Positions 40,521 to 49,517 of a stretch of 64,000 nucleotides of DNA are shown here, one piece after another. The notes beneath the pieces were generated by a model that ran no database searches, was not told where the DNA came from, and saw only the letters and a program-made list of their open reading frames with translations. The DNA comes from Paludibacterium sp. B53371. Lineage in GTDB: Bacteria; Pseudomonadota; Gammaproteobacteria; Burkholderiales; Chromobacteriaceae. The stretch is from assembly GCF_018802765.1 (NCBI RefSeq), contig NZ_CP069163.1, positions 2,862,311 to 2,926,310 of the forward strand, written 5' to 3'. The position numbers were made by a program, and so were the translations under genes. Position 1 is the stretch's first letter, and each line of letters opens with the position of its first letter.

Positions 40521-41270
40521 TCACAGCACCTTTGCTTCGTTCTTGAGTTTGGCCACCAGCTCGGCTGCGTTGGCCACCTTGATGCCGGCAGCACGGCTGC
40601 CCGGCTCGGCGACTTTCACGGTCTTGAGACGCGGCGCCGGATCCACCCCCAGCTCGGCCGGGGTGAGTTTGTCCAGCGGCTTCTTCTTGGCGGCCATGAT
40701 GTTCGGCAGCTTGACGTAGCGCGGCTCGTTCAGACGCAGGTCGGTGGTCACGATGGCCGGCAGACGCAGATCCACGGTCTCCATGCCGCCGTCGATTTCA
40801 CGTGTCACCTTGATGGTTTCACTGCCCAGCTCGACCTTGGAGGCAAACGTGCCTTGCGCCCAGCCCAGCAGGGCGGACAGCATCTGGCCGGTCTGATTGG
40901 CATCGTCATCGATGGCCTGTTTGCCGAGGATGATCAGTTGCGGCTGTTCGCGCTCGGCCACGCTCTTGAGCAGCTTGGCCACGGCCAGCGGCTGCAGTTC
41001 GACCTCGGTTTCCACCAGAATGGCGCGGTCGGCCCCCATGGCCAGCGCAGTACGCAAGGTTTCTTCACACTGCTTGACCCCGAGCGACACCACCACGATT
41101 TCCGAGATCTTGCCCGCCTCTTTCAGCCGGACGGCCTCTTCCACCGCGATTTCGTCGAACGGATTCATCGACATTTTGACATTGGCGATGTCAACGCCGG
41201 AACCATCGGCTTTGACACGGACTTTGACGTTGTAATCAACAACGCGCTTTACAGCTACAAGGGCTTTCAT
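40521..41270 (-). CDS. etfB: Electron transfer flavoprotein beta subunit
   Basis: This 249-residue AMP-binding partner of EtfA has the [13 protein letters not shown] start, [16 protein letters not shown] near residue 36 and the recognition-loop region with [23 protein letters not shown] (in two parts, near 180-205). It is first in the etfB-etfA order. Its promoter overlaps a palindromic operator at 41395-41412, suggesting repression by a fatty-acid-responsive TetR-type regulator. Confidence 0.96.
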   Translation of the reverse strand: MKALVAVKRVVDYNVKVRVKADGSGVDIANVKMSMNPFDEIAVEEAVRLKEAGKISEIVVVSLGVKQCEETLRTALAMGADRAILVETEVELQPLAVAKLLKSVAEREQPQLIILGKQAIDDDANQTGQMLSALLGWAQGTFASKVELGSETIKVTREIDGGMETVDLRLPAIVTTDLRLNEPRYVKLPNIMAAKKKPLDKLTPAELGVDPAPRLKTVKVAEPGSRAAGIKVANAAELVAKLKNEAKVL

Positions 41271-41373
41271 CGTTCTGGTTCACCATATTGAGTTGTATCA
41301 AAGGCGGTGCGTATCGGCGTTCGCCGTCGCGTCCGGTCTGGGTGCCGGCTGGGCGAACGGTGAAGACGTCCTG

Positions 41374-41401
41374 ATTATGCATGATCATCCATTTCAAACA
41401 A
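41374..41401 (-). promoter_or_regulatory. Candidate etfBA promoter overlapped by an operator
   Basis: On the minus strand TTGTTT (41396-41401) and CATAAT (41374-41379) are 16 bases apart. The -35 hexamer lies inside the palindrome at 41395-41412, a layout expected for repression. Confidence 0.5.
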
Positions 41402-41412
41402 GCGTTTGTTTG
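41395..41412. promoter_or_regulatory. PsrA-like palindromic operator upstream of etfBA and the MaoC gene
   Basis: CAAACAAGCGTTTGTTTG contains CAAAC-N4-GTTTG, the form reported for PsrA, a TetR-family fatty-acid-degradation regulator in pseudomonads and relatives. The outer arms CAAACAA/TTGTTTG are also a perfect 7-bp inverted repeat. The gene for the regulator is not in this window. Confidence 0.6.
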
Positions 41413-41542
41413 GAGTGACATCAGCATATCGTCGCAAAAATGCAACCAAATCCAGATACTACGTCATCTGACGATAATTTGCATGGCGTCAAACTGCGGT
41501 AGTATGGACGTCCATTTCTTTGTCATAGCCAGGAAGCACACC

Positions 41543-41959
41543 ATGACCGTTTACTTCGAAGAGTTGAAAGTGGGCGATGTTGCCGAGTTCGGCAAAACCA
41601 TCACCGAAGCCGATGTGCTGATGTTTGCCGCCGCCAGTGGCGACACCAATCCGGTGCACTTCAACCAGGCCTATGCCGAAACCACACCGTTCAAAACCCG
41701 CATTGCCCACGGCATGCTGACGGCCAGCCTGATCTCGACCATTCTCGGCACCAAGCTGCCGGGCGAAGGCACGATCTATCTGTCGCAATCGGCCAAATTC
41801 AAGGCGCCGGTGAAGCTGGGTGAAACCGTGATCGCTCGTGCCACGGTGATTGCGCTGGACGAGGCGAAGAAGCGGGTGACGCTGGCCACGCAATGCCTGG
41901 TCGGCGACAAGGTGGTGATGGAAGGCGAGTCGCTGGTGATTGCCCCCAGCCGCAGCTGA
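41543..41959 (+). CDS. phaJ: MaoC-type (R)-specific enoyl-CoA hydratase
   Basis: This 138-residue single hot-dog-fold hydratase has the catalytic Asp/His segment AAASGDTNPVHFNQAYAE near residue 27 and RIAHGMLTASLIST near residue 52. PhaJ-type enzymes convert enoyl-CoA into (R)-3-hydroxyacyl-CoA, linking beta-oxidation to polyhydroxyalkanoate synthesis; whether PHA is made here cannot be seen. The start is the ATG at 41543 with AGGAAG 6 bases upstream. It is divergent from etfBA across the operator and ends one base from queG. Confidence 0.88.
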   Translation: MTVYFEELKVGDVAEFGKTITEADVLMFAAASGDTNPVHFNQAYAETTPFKTRIAHGMLTASLISTILGTKLPGEGTIYLSQSAKFKAPVKLGETVIARATVIALDEAKKRVTLATQCLVGDKVVMEGESLVIAPSRS

Positions 41960-41960
41960 T

Positions 41961-43046
41961 TCAAGACCGGTCCGGCACGCCGTGCCGGGCCAGCGCCCAG
42001 GCCACATGCTCGCGCACCAGCGCGGAGGGATGATCGGCCCGCGCCTGCAGGGCCGCGATCACCGCGGGGCTGCCCGGCGCATTCCCCAGGCCCACGGCCA
42101 GATTGCGCAACCAGCGTTCGAACCCGATGCGATAGATCGGACTGCCGGCCAAGCGGGCATGAAAATCTGCTTCACTCCAGGCAAACAAATCCACCAGACT
42201 GACCCGGTCCAGCCCGTGCCGGACCGCGAAATCGGCCTCACTCGCCGGCACGGCAAAGCGATTCCACGGACAGGCCAGCTGGCAGTCATCACAGCCATAG
42301 ACACGATTGCCGATTAATGGCCGCAACGTTTCGGGGATGGGACCGGCCAGCTCGATGGTCAGATAAGAGATGCAGCGGCGTGCATCGACCTCATACGGCG
42401 CCACGATGGCACCGGTGGGGCAGGCGCTGATGCAGCGCGAGCAACGGCCACAATGCCCTTGCTGCGCGGCATCTTCCGGCAAGGGCAAGGTGGTAAACAG
42501 TTCGCCGAGGAAAAACAGCGAACCCTGCTCCCGGGTCAGCAGCAGCGTATGTTTGCCGCGCCAGCCCAGCCCGGCCTGGCTGGCCAGCGACACTTCCGCC
42601 ACCGGGGCGCTGTCGGTAAAGGCCCGGTGGCCGTAAGGACCGATGTGGGTCTGAATGCGCTCCGCCAGTTTCTGCAGGCGGTTGCGCAGCACCTTGTGAT
42701 AGTCGCGCCCCAGGGCATAGCGCGACAGATAGGCCTGCTGACCATCCTGCAACTGCGTCATGGCATCGGCCGCCGTCTGCGGCCAGTAGTTCATGCGCAC
42801 GCTGATGACCGACAAGGTCCCGGGGACCAGCGCGACGGGCTGCACGCGCAGCACGCCGTGGCGCGACATATAGTCCATCTCGCCATGATGGCCCTTGCTC
42901 AGCCAGTCATTCAGCCGTGCCTCGGCGGCCGCCGGCAATGACGGGCGGGTAATACGGGCGTCGGCAAACCCCAATTCATGGCTCCAGGCTTTGATTTGCC
43001 GCGCCAATTCGGGATAATCCGGTGTTTGAAAGGATATTTCGCTCAT
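41961..43046 (-). CDS. queG: Epoxyqueuosine reductase
   Basis: This cobalamin-dependent iron-sulphur enzyme performs the last step of queuosine synthesis in tRNA anticodons. The 361-residue protein has two 4Fe-4S motifs (CGRCSRCISACP near 195, and CDDCQLACPW near 245) and a C-terminal HEAT-like tail. Its ATG shares two bases with the ATG of the divergent tsaE gene, so both genes start at the same CATG. It converges with the MaoC gene. Confidence 0.95.
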   Translation of the reverse strand: MSEISFQTPDYPELARQIKAWSHELGFADARITRPSLPAAAEARLNDWLSKGHHGEMDYMSRHGVLRVQPVALVPGTLSVISVRMNYWPQTAADAMTQLQDGQQAYLSRYALGRDYHKVLRNRLQKLAERIQTHIGPYGHRAFTDSAPVAEVSLASQAGLGWRGKHTLLLTREQGSLFFLGELFTTLPLPEDAAQQGHCGRCSRCISACPTGAIVAPYEVDARRCISYLTIELAGPIPETLRPLIGNRVYGCDDCQLACPWNRFAVPASEADFAVRHGLDRVSLVDLFAWSEADFHARLAGSPIYRIGFERWLRNLAVGLGNAPGSPAVIAALQARADHPSALVREHVAWALARHGVPDRS

Positions 43047-43533
43047 GGACTCACATGATACCAGCCTATGTTATCTGCCAGACGAGGCCGCTACGCTGGC
43101 GCTCGCCGGGCGGTTTGCACGCGCACTGACGCCGGGGCTGGTAATTCATCTCCATGGCGATCTGGGTGCCGGCAAGACCACCTTCACTCGCGGCCTGCTG
43201 CAAGGACTGGGCTATCAGGGCAAGGTCAAGAGTCCGACCTATACCCTGGTGGAAACTTATTCCCTGCCCGCTTTGACACTACACCACTTCGACCTCTATC
43301 GCTTTGCCGATCCCGAGGAGTGGGAAGACGCGGGCTTTCGCGATTATTTCGCGGCAGACACGGTCTGTCTGGTGGAATGGCCGGACAAGGCACAGGGGCT
43401 GTTGCCGCCACCGGACCTGATCCTGGCACTGGAGGTGGCCGACAGCGGCCGTCATTACCGATTCACCGCATTGAGCGAGGCAGGAAAAACATGTCTGACA
43501 CGCCATTCGACCCCACCCGCCGCCGATTGCTGA
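43045..43533 (+). CDS. tsaE: tRNA threonylcarbamoyladenosine synthesis ATPase TsaE
   Basis: It provides ATPase activity to the TsaBDE complex that makes t6A37 in ANN-decoding tRNAs. The 162-residue protein has the P-loop [14 protein letters not shown] (residues 37-50), [10 protein letters not shown] near 73 and [13 protein letters not shown] near 109. It is slightly long for the family; its last 14 codons overlap the start of amiC. The ATG is fixed by the tight head-to-head arrangement with queG. tsaE-amiC is a common pairing. Confidence 0.95.
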   Translation: MDSHDTSLCYLPDEAATLALAGRFARALTPGLVIHLHGDLGAGKTTFTRGLLQGLGYQGKVKSPTYTLVETYSLPALTLHHFDLYRFADPEEWEDAGFRDYFAADTVCLVEWPDKAQGLLPPPDLILALEVADSGRHYRFTALSEAGKTCLTRHSTPPAADC

Positions 43534-44741
43534 ATCTGGCGGCAGCCACGCTGATCCTGTCGGTCAGCCGGGTCAGCCGTGCAGCCGAAAGCCAGTTGGT
43601 CGCCGTCCGCGTCTGGCCGTCTTCGACCTATACCCGGGTCACGCTGGAAACCAGCGCGGCCGTACAGTTCAAGACCTTCACCCTGGCCAACCCTGACCGT
43701 CTGGTGGTGGATCTGCAGGGCATCAGCCTGAATGGCATCCTCAAGGATATCGGCAGTCAGATCAGCGCCAGTGACCCGTATATCAAGTCGGCACGCGCAG
43801 GCCAGTACTCTCCGGACACGGTGCGTCTGGTACTGGAGCTGAAAACACCGATCAAGCCGCAGGTGTTTACCCTGGCGCCGGTGGCGGACTTCAAGAACCG
43901 CCTGGTGGTCGACCTGTATCCGGGCGGGGCCGCAGCGGCACAGGATGACCCTCTGCTGGGGCTGCTGGAGGATTACAACAAGGGCACCATGACGCAGCCG
44001 GACGTGCGCACCCGCAACAAGCCCTCCCCCAGCCAGGGCCGCCCGATCGTGATCATGCTCGACCCCGGCCATGGTGGCGAGGATCCCGGTGCCACCGGCC
44101 CCGCCGGCAATCACGAAAAGCATGTCGTGCTGAAAATCGCTTCGCTGCTCAAGTCCCTGATCAACGCCGATGGCAAGATGAAGGCTTACATGACGCGCGA
44201 AGATGATGTCTTTATTCCGCTCGGTGTACGGGTGGCCAAGGCGCGCAAGCTGAACGCCGATCTGTTCATCTCGATTCATGCCGATGCCTTCACCACGCCG
44301 CAAGCCAGCGGGACATCGGTTTTTGCCTTGTCGGAAAAAGGCGCGACCAGTGCGGCAGCACGCTTCCTGGCACAAAGCCAGAACGAGGCCGACTTGATCG
44401 GCGGGGTAAAGATTGCCAATACGCGCGACAAATATCTGGCCAATACCCTGTTCGACCTGACGCAGACCGCCACCATCAATGACAGCTTGAAGCTGGGCCG
44501 TCTGGTGCTCAACCAGGCCGGTTCGCTCAATCGCCTGCACAAGGGCAAGGTCGAGCAGGCCGGGTTTGCGGTGCTCAAGGCACCGGACATTCCTTCTATC
44601 CTGGTCGAGACCGCCTTCATCAGTAATCCGGATGAAGAACAGCGGCTGATCAGCGGGGAGTTCCAGCAGAAAATGGCGCAGGCGATTTATGATGGCATCA
44701 AAGCCTACTTCGCCCAGGGTGCTGCGCTGGCCCGGGTCTGA
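43491..44741 (+). CDS. amiC: N-acetylmuramoyl-L-alanine amidase, Tat-exported
   Basis: It cleaves septal peptidoglycan during cell separation. The 416-residue protein has a twin-arginine signal (three Arg at 10-12, then a hydrophobic stretch and an AAE cleavage region near 30-33), an AMIN domain (about 36-145), and a zinc-dependent Amidase_3 domain (about 185-410) with [13 protein letters not shown], the FISIHADAF histidine and [14 protein letters not shown] glutamate. The ATG at 43491 overlaps tsaE by 43 bases; AGGAA lies 5 bases upstream. AmiC of E. coli is also a Tat substrate. Confidence 0.93.
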   Translation: MSDTPFDPTRRRLLNLAAATLILSVSRVSRAAESQLVAVRVWPSSTYTRVTLETSAAVQFKTFTLANPDRLVVDLQGISLNGILKDIGSQISASDPYIKSARAGQYSPDTVRLVLELKTPIKPQVFTLAPVADFKNRLVVDLYPGGAAAAQDDPLLGLLEDYNKGTMTQPDVRTRNKPSPSQGRPIVIMLDPGHGGEDPGATGPAGNHEKHVVLKIASLLKSLINADGKMKAYMTREDDVFIPLGVRVAKARKLNADLFISIHADAFTTPQASGTSVFALSEKGATSAAARFLAQSQNEADLIGGVKIANTRDKYLANTLFDLTQTATINDSLKLGRLVLNQAGSLNRLHKGKVEQAGFAVLKAPDIPSILVETAFISNPDEEQRLISGEFQQKMAQAIYDGIKAYFAQGAALARV

Positions 44742-44755
44742 GCAGGGTGGCCAGC

Positions 44756-44794
44756 GAAAGAAAAAACGGGGCGAATCGCCCCGTTTTTTCTTTC
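44756..44794. terminator. Bidirectional intrinsic terminator between amiC and yacG
   Basis: A long perfect inverted repeat, GAAAG-A6-CGGGGCGA and its complement, is centred on A44775. It provides a GC-rich stem and a T6 tract on both strands, serving the convergent amiC and yacG ends. Confidence 0.95.
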
Positions 44795-44807
44795 GGCTGT
44801 CCGGCGG

Positions 44808-44990
44808 TCAGATTTCATTTTCCATCGGCTCGGTCTCAACGGCCGGCAGGCGATAGCCCTCTTCGGCCCACTGGCCGAGATCAATCAGCTTGCAGCGCTC
44901 GGAGCAAAACGGCCGCCAGGTGCTGGCAGCCACCCAGCGCACCTTGGTGCGACAGGTCGGACAACGGACGACAGTGACAGATTCAGACAT
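44808..44990 (-). CDS. yacG: Zinc-binding DNA gyrase inhibitor YacG
   Basis: This 60-residue protein has a four-cysteine zinc site (CPTC near residue 10 and CSERC near residue 29) and an acidic C-terminus. YacG binds GyrB and inhibits gyrase in E. coli. I choose the ATG at 44990 (MSESVTVV); a TTG two codons earlier is possible. It follows zapD by 8 bases in the coaE-zapD-yacG order known from other proteobacteria. Confidence 0.92.
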   Translation of the reverse strand: MSESVTVVRCPTCRTKVRWVAASTWRPFCSERCKLIDLGQWAEEGYRLPAVETEPMENEI

Positions 44991-44998
44991 TTTCAAAG

Positions 44999-45757
44999 TT
45001 AAAATTTGCAGTGGGTCAGGCCGAACTCGATGTCGCTCTCGGTCTGGCGGGCACGCGACTCGCCGGTGCCGGCCTCGATGAAGCGGATGTTCAGCGCGTA
45101 TTTGTTGGCGGACAGCTCAGGCAGGATGCCCAGCGTTTCATCGTAATTCACCCGGATCAGCTGAACCACCTTGCCGCCAGACATTTGCTGGAATGCACCG
45201 TGGCGGGCCACGTAGTGGTGGGTTTTACCACTGTCGCGCAGGATTTGCAGCAGGATGCGCGTGGCTTCGGCAGTCGGCATCAGCGGGGCAACCCAGCGTT
45301 TCAGGTCGATGCGTCGCTCATCGGAGGTTTTTTCCTGCCACAGATGGTAGGAGGGCAAATCGAACTGGCAAGTCCCGCCCGGAATGCCTGCCCGCTGTTT
45401 GATGGCCATCAGCCATTCGTTTTCGCGCAGATGCTGGCCGAATTTGCCGGTCAGGGCCAGCAGATCGGTCGAGGTCGCCTCGATCGACTCCAGCACCCCT
45501 TCCAGGGTTTCTTCCGCCACATTCGGGTTGTCGCGCAAGGCCTCGAGCATTTGCTTCTGTCGCTCGAGTTCCTGCAGCAGATCCGCCTTCAGATCGGCCC
45601 TGGACGCGGTTTCCATCAGCTCGAACAGCACCAGCAGCGCAGCATGATGCTCGTAGCAATGCTCACGCTCGATGAAAAAGCCGAGCCGTCCATAGAGCTG
45701 TTCCAGTCTGAGCAGGATCCGAGTCCGCTCGGTGACAGGGAATTCAAAACTGATCAC
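44999..45757 (-). CDS. zapD: Cell division protein ZapD
   Basis: This 252-residue protein crosslinks FtsZ filaments at the division ring. It begins with [18 protein letters not shown], the FtsZ-binding region is basic and helical, and [12 protein letters not shown] near residue 131 and the [23 protein letters not shown]-terminal stretch (in two parts) are family signatures. It lies between coaE and yacG on the same strand, 44 bases after coaE. Confidence 0.94.
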   Translation of the reverse strand: MISFEFPVTERTRILLRLEQLYGRLGFFIEREHCYEHHAALLVLFELMETASRADLKADLLQELERQKQMLEALRDNPNVAEETLEGVLESIEATSTDLLALTGKFGQHLRENEWLMAIKQRAGIPGGTCQFDLPSYHLWQEKTSDERRIDLKRWVAPLMPTAEATRILLQILRDSGKTHHYVARHGAFQQMSGGKVVQLIRVNYDETLGILPELSANKYALNIRFIEAGTGESRARQTESDIEFGLTHCKF

Positions 45758-45801
45758 GACGCGTCCGCCCTTCTTGGTGGCTTTGATTCAGGATGGTTAA
45801 T

Positions 45802-46404
45802 CTAGCTGAGAATGGCATGATAATAACGATGTTTCTCCTCAACTTGAAGCCTCAAATCATCCAATGAGCCGTTATTGTGGATAATATCGTCCGCGCGGGC
45901 CTGTCTTTCTGCCCGAGACATCTGCGCCGCCATGATGGCGCGCACCTCCGTATCGGACAATCCACTGCGTTGCGCCACGCGCGCCACCTGCAGCGACTCG
46001 TCACAATCAATCAGCAAACTGCGTGAAATCAGGGTCAGATAGCGCTGGCTTTCAAACAGCAGCGGCACCACCAGCAGCGCGTAAGCCCCCTGTGCCTGCT
46101 GCAGCTGACGCATGCCGTGCACCATGATCATGGGGTGCAGGATCGCCTCCAGCCGTGCACGCGCCTGCGGATCGGCAAACACCTGCTGCCGCATCGCCAC
46201 CCGGTTCAGGGAACCATCCGGCAACACACACTCGGCACCAAACGCCTGGCGCAACGGCGCCATGGCCTCGCCATCGGGCCCGGTCAGACGGCGCGAGATG
46301 ACATCAGTGTCGACGACCACCACCCCCAGCCCGGCGAACAGATCAGCCGCCGCGCTCTTGCCTGAACCGATACCGCCGGTCAGGCCCACTACCTTGATTG
46401 CCAT
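45802..46404 (-). CDS. coaE: Dephospho-CoA kinase
   Basis: It phosphorylates dephospho-CoA, the last step of coenzyme A synthesis. The 200-residue protein has the P-loop GGIGSGKS at residues 10-17, the DTDVISRRL segment near 32, and VPLLFESQ near 112. It follows the prepilin peptidase gene by 14 bases in the pilD-coaE-zapD-yacG order, so it may be expressed from the pilus-type operon. Confidence 0.95.
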   Translation of the reverse strand: MAIKVVGLTGGIGSGKSAAADLFAGLGVVVVDTDVISRRLTGPDGEAMAPLRQAFGAECVLPDGSLNRVAMRQQVFADPQARARLEAILHPMIMVHGMRQLQQAQGAYALLVVPLLFESQRYLTLISRSLLIDCDESLQVARVAQRSGLSDTEVRAIMAAQMSRAERQARADDIIHNNGSLDDLRLQVEEKHRYYHAILS

Positions 46405-46418
46405 GGTTCAACGTCTCT

Positions 46419-47189
46419 TCAAGCAGCCCCCCACAGCCAGTACATCCAGCCAGCCAGCGCCAGAAATGGTCCGAAGGGCAATGCATCACGGCGCGACATG
46501 CGCCGCAAAAGCATAAGGATACCCGCCGCAACCAAACCTGTCAGCGAAGACAGCAGCAGCAGCGGCGGCAACGCCTGCCAGCCCAGCCAGGCGCCCAGCG
46601 CCGCCAGCAGCTTGAAATCGCCATACCCCAGGCCTTCACGCCCGGTCAGCAGCCGGAAGCACCAGTACAACAGCCACAGCACCAGATAACCAGCCACCGC
46701 CCCGAGCACAGCCTGCGAGAGCGGGACACGGGCGCCGTTCAGGTTGAACAGCAGCCCGGCCCACAGCAGGGGCAGCGTCAGGCTGTCCGGCAACAGCCCG
46801 GTTTCGGCATCGATGACCAGCAGGGCGATCAGGCAGGCCGTCAGCCACAGCCCGCCAAGCAGCCAGTAAGCATCCCCCGCGCGCCAGGCCAGCAAGGCAA
46901 AACAACTCCCCGTCAGCAGCTCGACCAGGGGGTAGCGTGCGGAAATGCCGGCCTGGCAAAAGGCACAACGTCCGCGCAGGCACAGCCAGGAGAGCACCGG
47001 AACCAGGTCACGAGCACGCAGGACATGGCGACAAGCCGGACAATGCGAACGCGGCCAGACCGGGTTGTACACCCCGCTGACCTCCCCTCGCACCATGCGC
47101 GGCAGGCGGTGGATCAGTACATTCAGAAAACTGCCGATCAGCAGGCCAAACAGGCCGACCAGCCACCAGGGAAGCAAGGAAATCATCAT
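46419..47189 (-). CDS. pilD: Prepilin leader peptidase / N-methyltransferase
   Basis: This 256-residue polytopic membrane aspartyl protease cleaves and methylates type IV prepilins and type II pseudopilins. The cytoplasmic loop carries two zinc cysteine pairs (CPAC and CAFC, near residues 53 and 78). The catalytic Asp lie in LVIDAETGLLPD and GLGYGDFKLLAALG. Several starts are possible at 47184-47192; I use the ATG at 47189, which overlaps the previous stop as TGATG. As the only peptidase in the window it probably serves the gsp operon as well. Confidence 0.93.
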   Translation of the reverse strand: MMISLLPWWLVGLFGLLIGSFLNVLIHRLPRMVRGEVSGVYNPVWPRSHCPACRHVLRARDLVPVLSWLCLRGRCAFCQAGISARYPLVELLTGSCFALLAWRAGDAYWLLGGLWLTACLIALLVIDAETGLLPDSLTLPLLWAGLLFNLNGARVPLSQAVLGAVAGYLVLWLLYWCFRLLTGREGLGYGDFKLLAALGAWLGWQALPPLLLLSSLTGLVAAGILMLLRRMSRRDALPFGPFLALAGWMYWLWGAA

Positions 47190-48235
47190 CACATCACCGT
47201 TTCACCCAATTCAAAGATCGGCAGATAAAGTGCCCAGATCAGGCCGGCACACATCAGCCCCAGCAGCAGCATGGCAAAGGGCTCCAGCAAGCCAGTCAGC
47301 ACGGCCACCCTTTGCTCCACCTCCGCCGCAAAATACTCGGCAGCCCGCGCACACATGCCGGCCAGTGCCCCGCTCTGTTCGCCGACACGCAGCAGCTGGA
47401 CCAGAATCGGCGGAAACCAGGGCATGCCCGCCACGGTCTGGTGCAGGCTGCTGCCCGCACTGACCAACTGCAGCATTGTGCGCGAAAGATGATCCAGAAC
47501 ATGATGACCGGCCGCCTGCGAAGCCGCCGGCAATGCCACCATCAGGGGCACCCCGGCCTCGAGCAGCAGGGACAGTGTCCGGGTCCAGCGCGCCAGGGCC
47601 GCCTCGCGTCTCAGCGCCCCCCACAGCGGCAGCCGGTCCGCCAGCCGCGCCAGCAGCCAGCTGCGCCCGAACCAGGCCCGCCGACGGAGAAGCCAAACCA
47701 GCAGGACAGCACAGATCGGCAACAAGGCGCCCAGGGGGCTGGTGAGGGCGTCGGTCAGCGCGAGCAGCCCCCGCGTCACCAGGGGCAAGTCACGTCCGGC
47801 GGCCAGATAGTGCTCGCGAAACACCGGCACCACCGTCAGACAGACGCCGAGCATTACCCCCAACCCGGTCAGCATCACCAGGACCGGGTAAAACAGTGCC
47901 TGACGAACCCTGGCAGCCAGACGATTTCGCCCCTCCTGCTCCAGCGCCAGCTGCATCAGCGTCCTGGCCAACTGGCCGCCGGCCTCGGCGGCCATGATGG
48001 CCACGCAGACCCTGGCAGGAAACAGCCGCGGAAAGCGCTGCAGCGCCCGATGCAATGCCTCGCCTTCACTCAGGGCATAACTCACCCCCTGCAGTGCCTG
48101 ATGCATATTAGCCGACAATGGCCCCTGGACCAGGATTTCCAGCGCCTGACTCAGTGGCACACCGGCCTGCAGCAAGGTTGCCAGCTGACGCAACACCCAG
48201 CCCAGCTGTTGTGCGTGTGATGACTGACGCAGCAT
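47189..48235 (-). CDS. Compact PilC/GspF-type platform protein
   Basis: This 348-residue inner-membrane protein has two T2SSF domains (about 10-130 and 205-330) and three transmembrane helices. It begins directly at QLATLLQAGVPLSQALEI, lacking the roughly 60-residue N-terminal segment that GspF (32395-33582) and typical PilC proteins have. Position between a pilB-like ATPase and pilD points to type IV pilus or DNA-uptake pilus assembly. Stop and start codons overlap with pilD. Without a pilin gene nearby, its system cannot be fixed. Confidence 0.85.
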   Translation of the reverse strand: MLRQSSHAQQLGWVLRQLATLLQAGVPLSQALEILVQGPLSANMHQALQGVSYALSEGEALHRALQRFPRLFPARVCVAIMAAEAGGQLARTLMQLALEQEGRNRLAARVRQALFYPVLVMLTGLGVMLGVCLTVVPVFREHYLAAGRDLPLVTRGLLALTDALTSPLGALLPICAVLLVWLLRRRAWFGRSWLLARLADRLPLWGALRREAALARWTRTLSLLLEAGVPLMVALPAASQAAGHHVLDHLSRTMLQLVSAGSSLHQTVAGMPWFPPILVQLLRVGEQSGALAGMCARAAEYFAAEVEQRVAVLTGLLEPFAMLLLGLMCAGLIWALYLPIFELGETVM

Positions 48236-48239
48236 GGAC

Positions 48240-49370
48240 TCAGGCCTCTGTCTGCGCCAACGCTTCAGCCAGACTGGTTTCCCCCTGCATCACCTTGAGC
48301 AAGGCGGCCTGGCGCAAATTGGGACCGGTTTCCTGCATCTCGGCCCCCCGTCCCTCCTCGGAAAACTGCAGCAATTCGAAGATGCCAATGCGCCCGTGAT
48401 AGCCACTGAACTGGCACGCCGGGCAGCCTGCAGCATCATGACAATCCATCTGTTCCGGCAGGGCCTGCGGCCACCCCAGCTCTCGCCAGCCACCCGGCGA
48501 CAGATGCACTGGCTGGCGACACTGTCGGCATAGCCTGCGCAGCAAGCGCTGCGACACAATCAGCGGTCTGGCCGAGGCCAGGTTGACGGCGGAGACGCCC
48601 ATATTCAACAAACGGGCAATAGACGCACGGGCACTGGCAGTATGCAGACTGGACAGCACCAGATGACCCGTTTGCGCCGCCTTGATGGCGATGTCGGCCG
48701 TAAGGCCATCGCGCATCTCACCGACCATGATGACATCCGGGTCCTGCCGTAGCAGCGCGCGCAGCGCCAGTGGGAAGTCCAGTCCACTCCGCTCACACAC
48801 CGCCACCTGATGTACGCCCTCCAGCGCCATTTCAACCGGGTCTTCCACCGTACTGACATTCAGCGTCTGTACCGAGAGTGATTGCAGGCAGGCATACAGC
48901 GTTGTGGTTTTGCCACTGCCGGTCGGACCGGTCATCAGCAACATGCCATGCGGCCGGGCCAGTCCCTGCTGCAGGCGCTGCAATTGCGCGGACGCCAGCC
49001 CGAGTGCACTCAATGGCAGGGCCTGCGGCTGACTCAGGATACGCATCACCAGTTTTTCGCCTGCCAGCGTCGGCAGACTGCTGACACGGATATCGCGCAC
49101 GACGCCATCCGGCAGCGTGAAGTCAAAGCGGCCATCCTGAGGCAGCCGCCGCTCGGCAATGTCCATCTGGGCCAGCACCTTGGCGCACGACACCAGGCGG
49201 TCATGCCCGACGGGAGAGGACAGCGTAGCCGGTCGCAGCTGCCCGTCGATACGCCAGCGGATGACACTGTGCACATGCCCGGGTTCGAGATGAATATCGG
49301 ATGCCCGCTCGCCGATGGCGGCTTCAATCAGAGATTGCAGGTAAGCGCTGCTGGGTTCGTGTTCGAACAT
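48240..49370 (-). CDS. Compact PilB/GspE-type assembly ATPase without N1 domain
   Basis: This 376-residue ATPase starts at the N2 domain (GERASDIHLEPGHVHSVIRW near residue 20) and lacks the MshEN/N1 domain of PilB (usually near 560 residues). The catalytic core is intact: Walker A GPTGSGKT near 145, Walker B region PDVIMVGEMRDG near 207, and a tetracysteine motif (CRQC near 287, CPAC near 323). GGAGAG precedes the ATG, and the upstream 147 bases show no lost N-terminus. It overlaps nothing and lies 4 bases before the platform gene. Confidence 0.85.
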   Translation of the reverse strand: MFEHEPSSAYLQSLIEAAIGERASDIHLEPGHVHSVIRWRIDGQLRPATLSSPVGHDRLVSCAKVLAQMDIAERRLPQDGRFDFTLPDGVVRDIRVSSLPTLAGEKLVMRILSQPQALPLSALGLASAQLQRLQQGLARPHGMLLMTGPTGSGKTTTLYACLQSLSVQTLNVSTVEDPVEMALEGVHQVAVCERSGLDFPLALRALLRQDPDVIMVGEMRDGLTADIAIKAAQTGHLVLSSLHTASARASIARLLNMGVSAVNLASARPLIVSQRLLRRLCRQCRQPVHLSPGGWRELGWPQALPEQMDCHDAAGCPACQFSGYHGRIGIFELLQFSEEGRGAEMQETGPNLRQAALLKVMQGETSLAEALAQTEA

Positions 49371-49460
49371 GACTCAGCTCTCCGTGGGTGGAAAGCTGCC
49401 AAGACTAGGCAAGTACGTGGAGAAAGAACAGGGAGCGTGGCAAAGGGAAAAGCGCAAATG

Positions 49461-49487
49461 GAAAAAGGGCTGCCGAAGCAGCCCTTT
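49461..49487 (-). terminator. Intrinsic terminator after the porin gene
   Basis: The 10-bp stem AAAGGGCTGC/GCAGCCCTTT with a TTCG tetraloop on the minus strand is followed by a T-run. It lies 31 bases past the porin stop. Confidence 0.93.
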
Positions 49488-49517
49488 CCATCACAGTTCT
49501 AACTGATCGGAATCAGA

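Noticed and set aside
37607-40546. Long plus-strand open frame of about 980 codons
   Set aside because: Antisense to the acyl-CoA dehydrogenase and etfA genes, and it would cross two intrinsic terminators.
41381-41542. N-terminal extension of the MaoC-type hydratase gene
   Set aside because: It would place coding sequence across the operator region, and the conserved protein starts at the ATG at 41543 behind an AGGAAG site.
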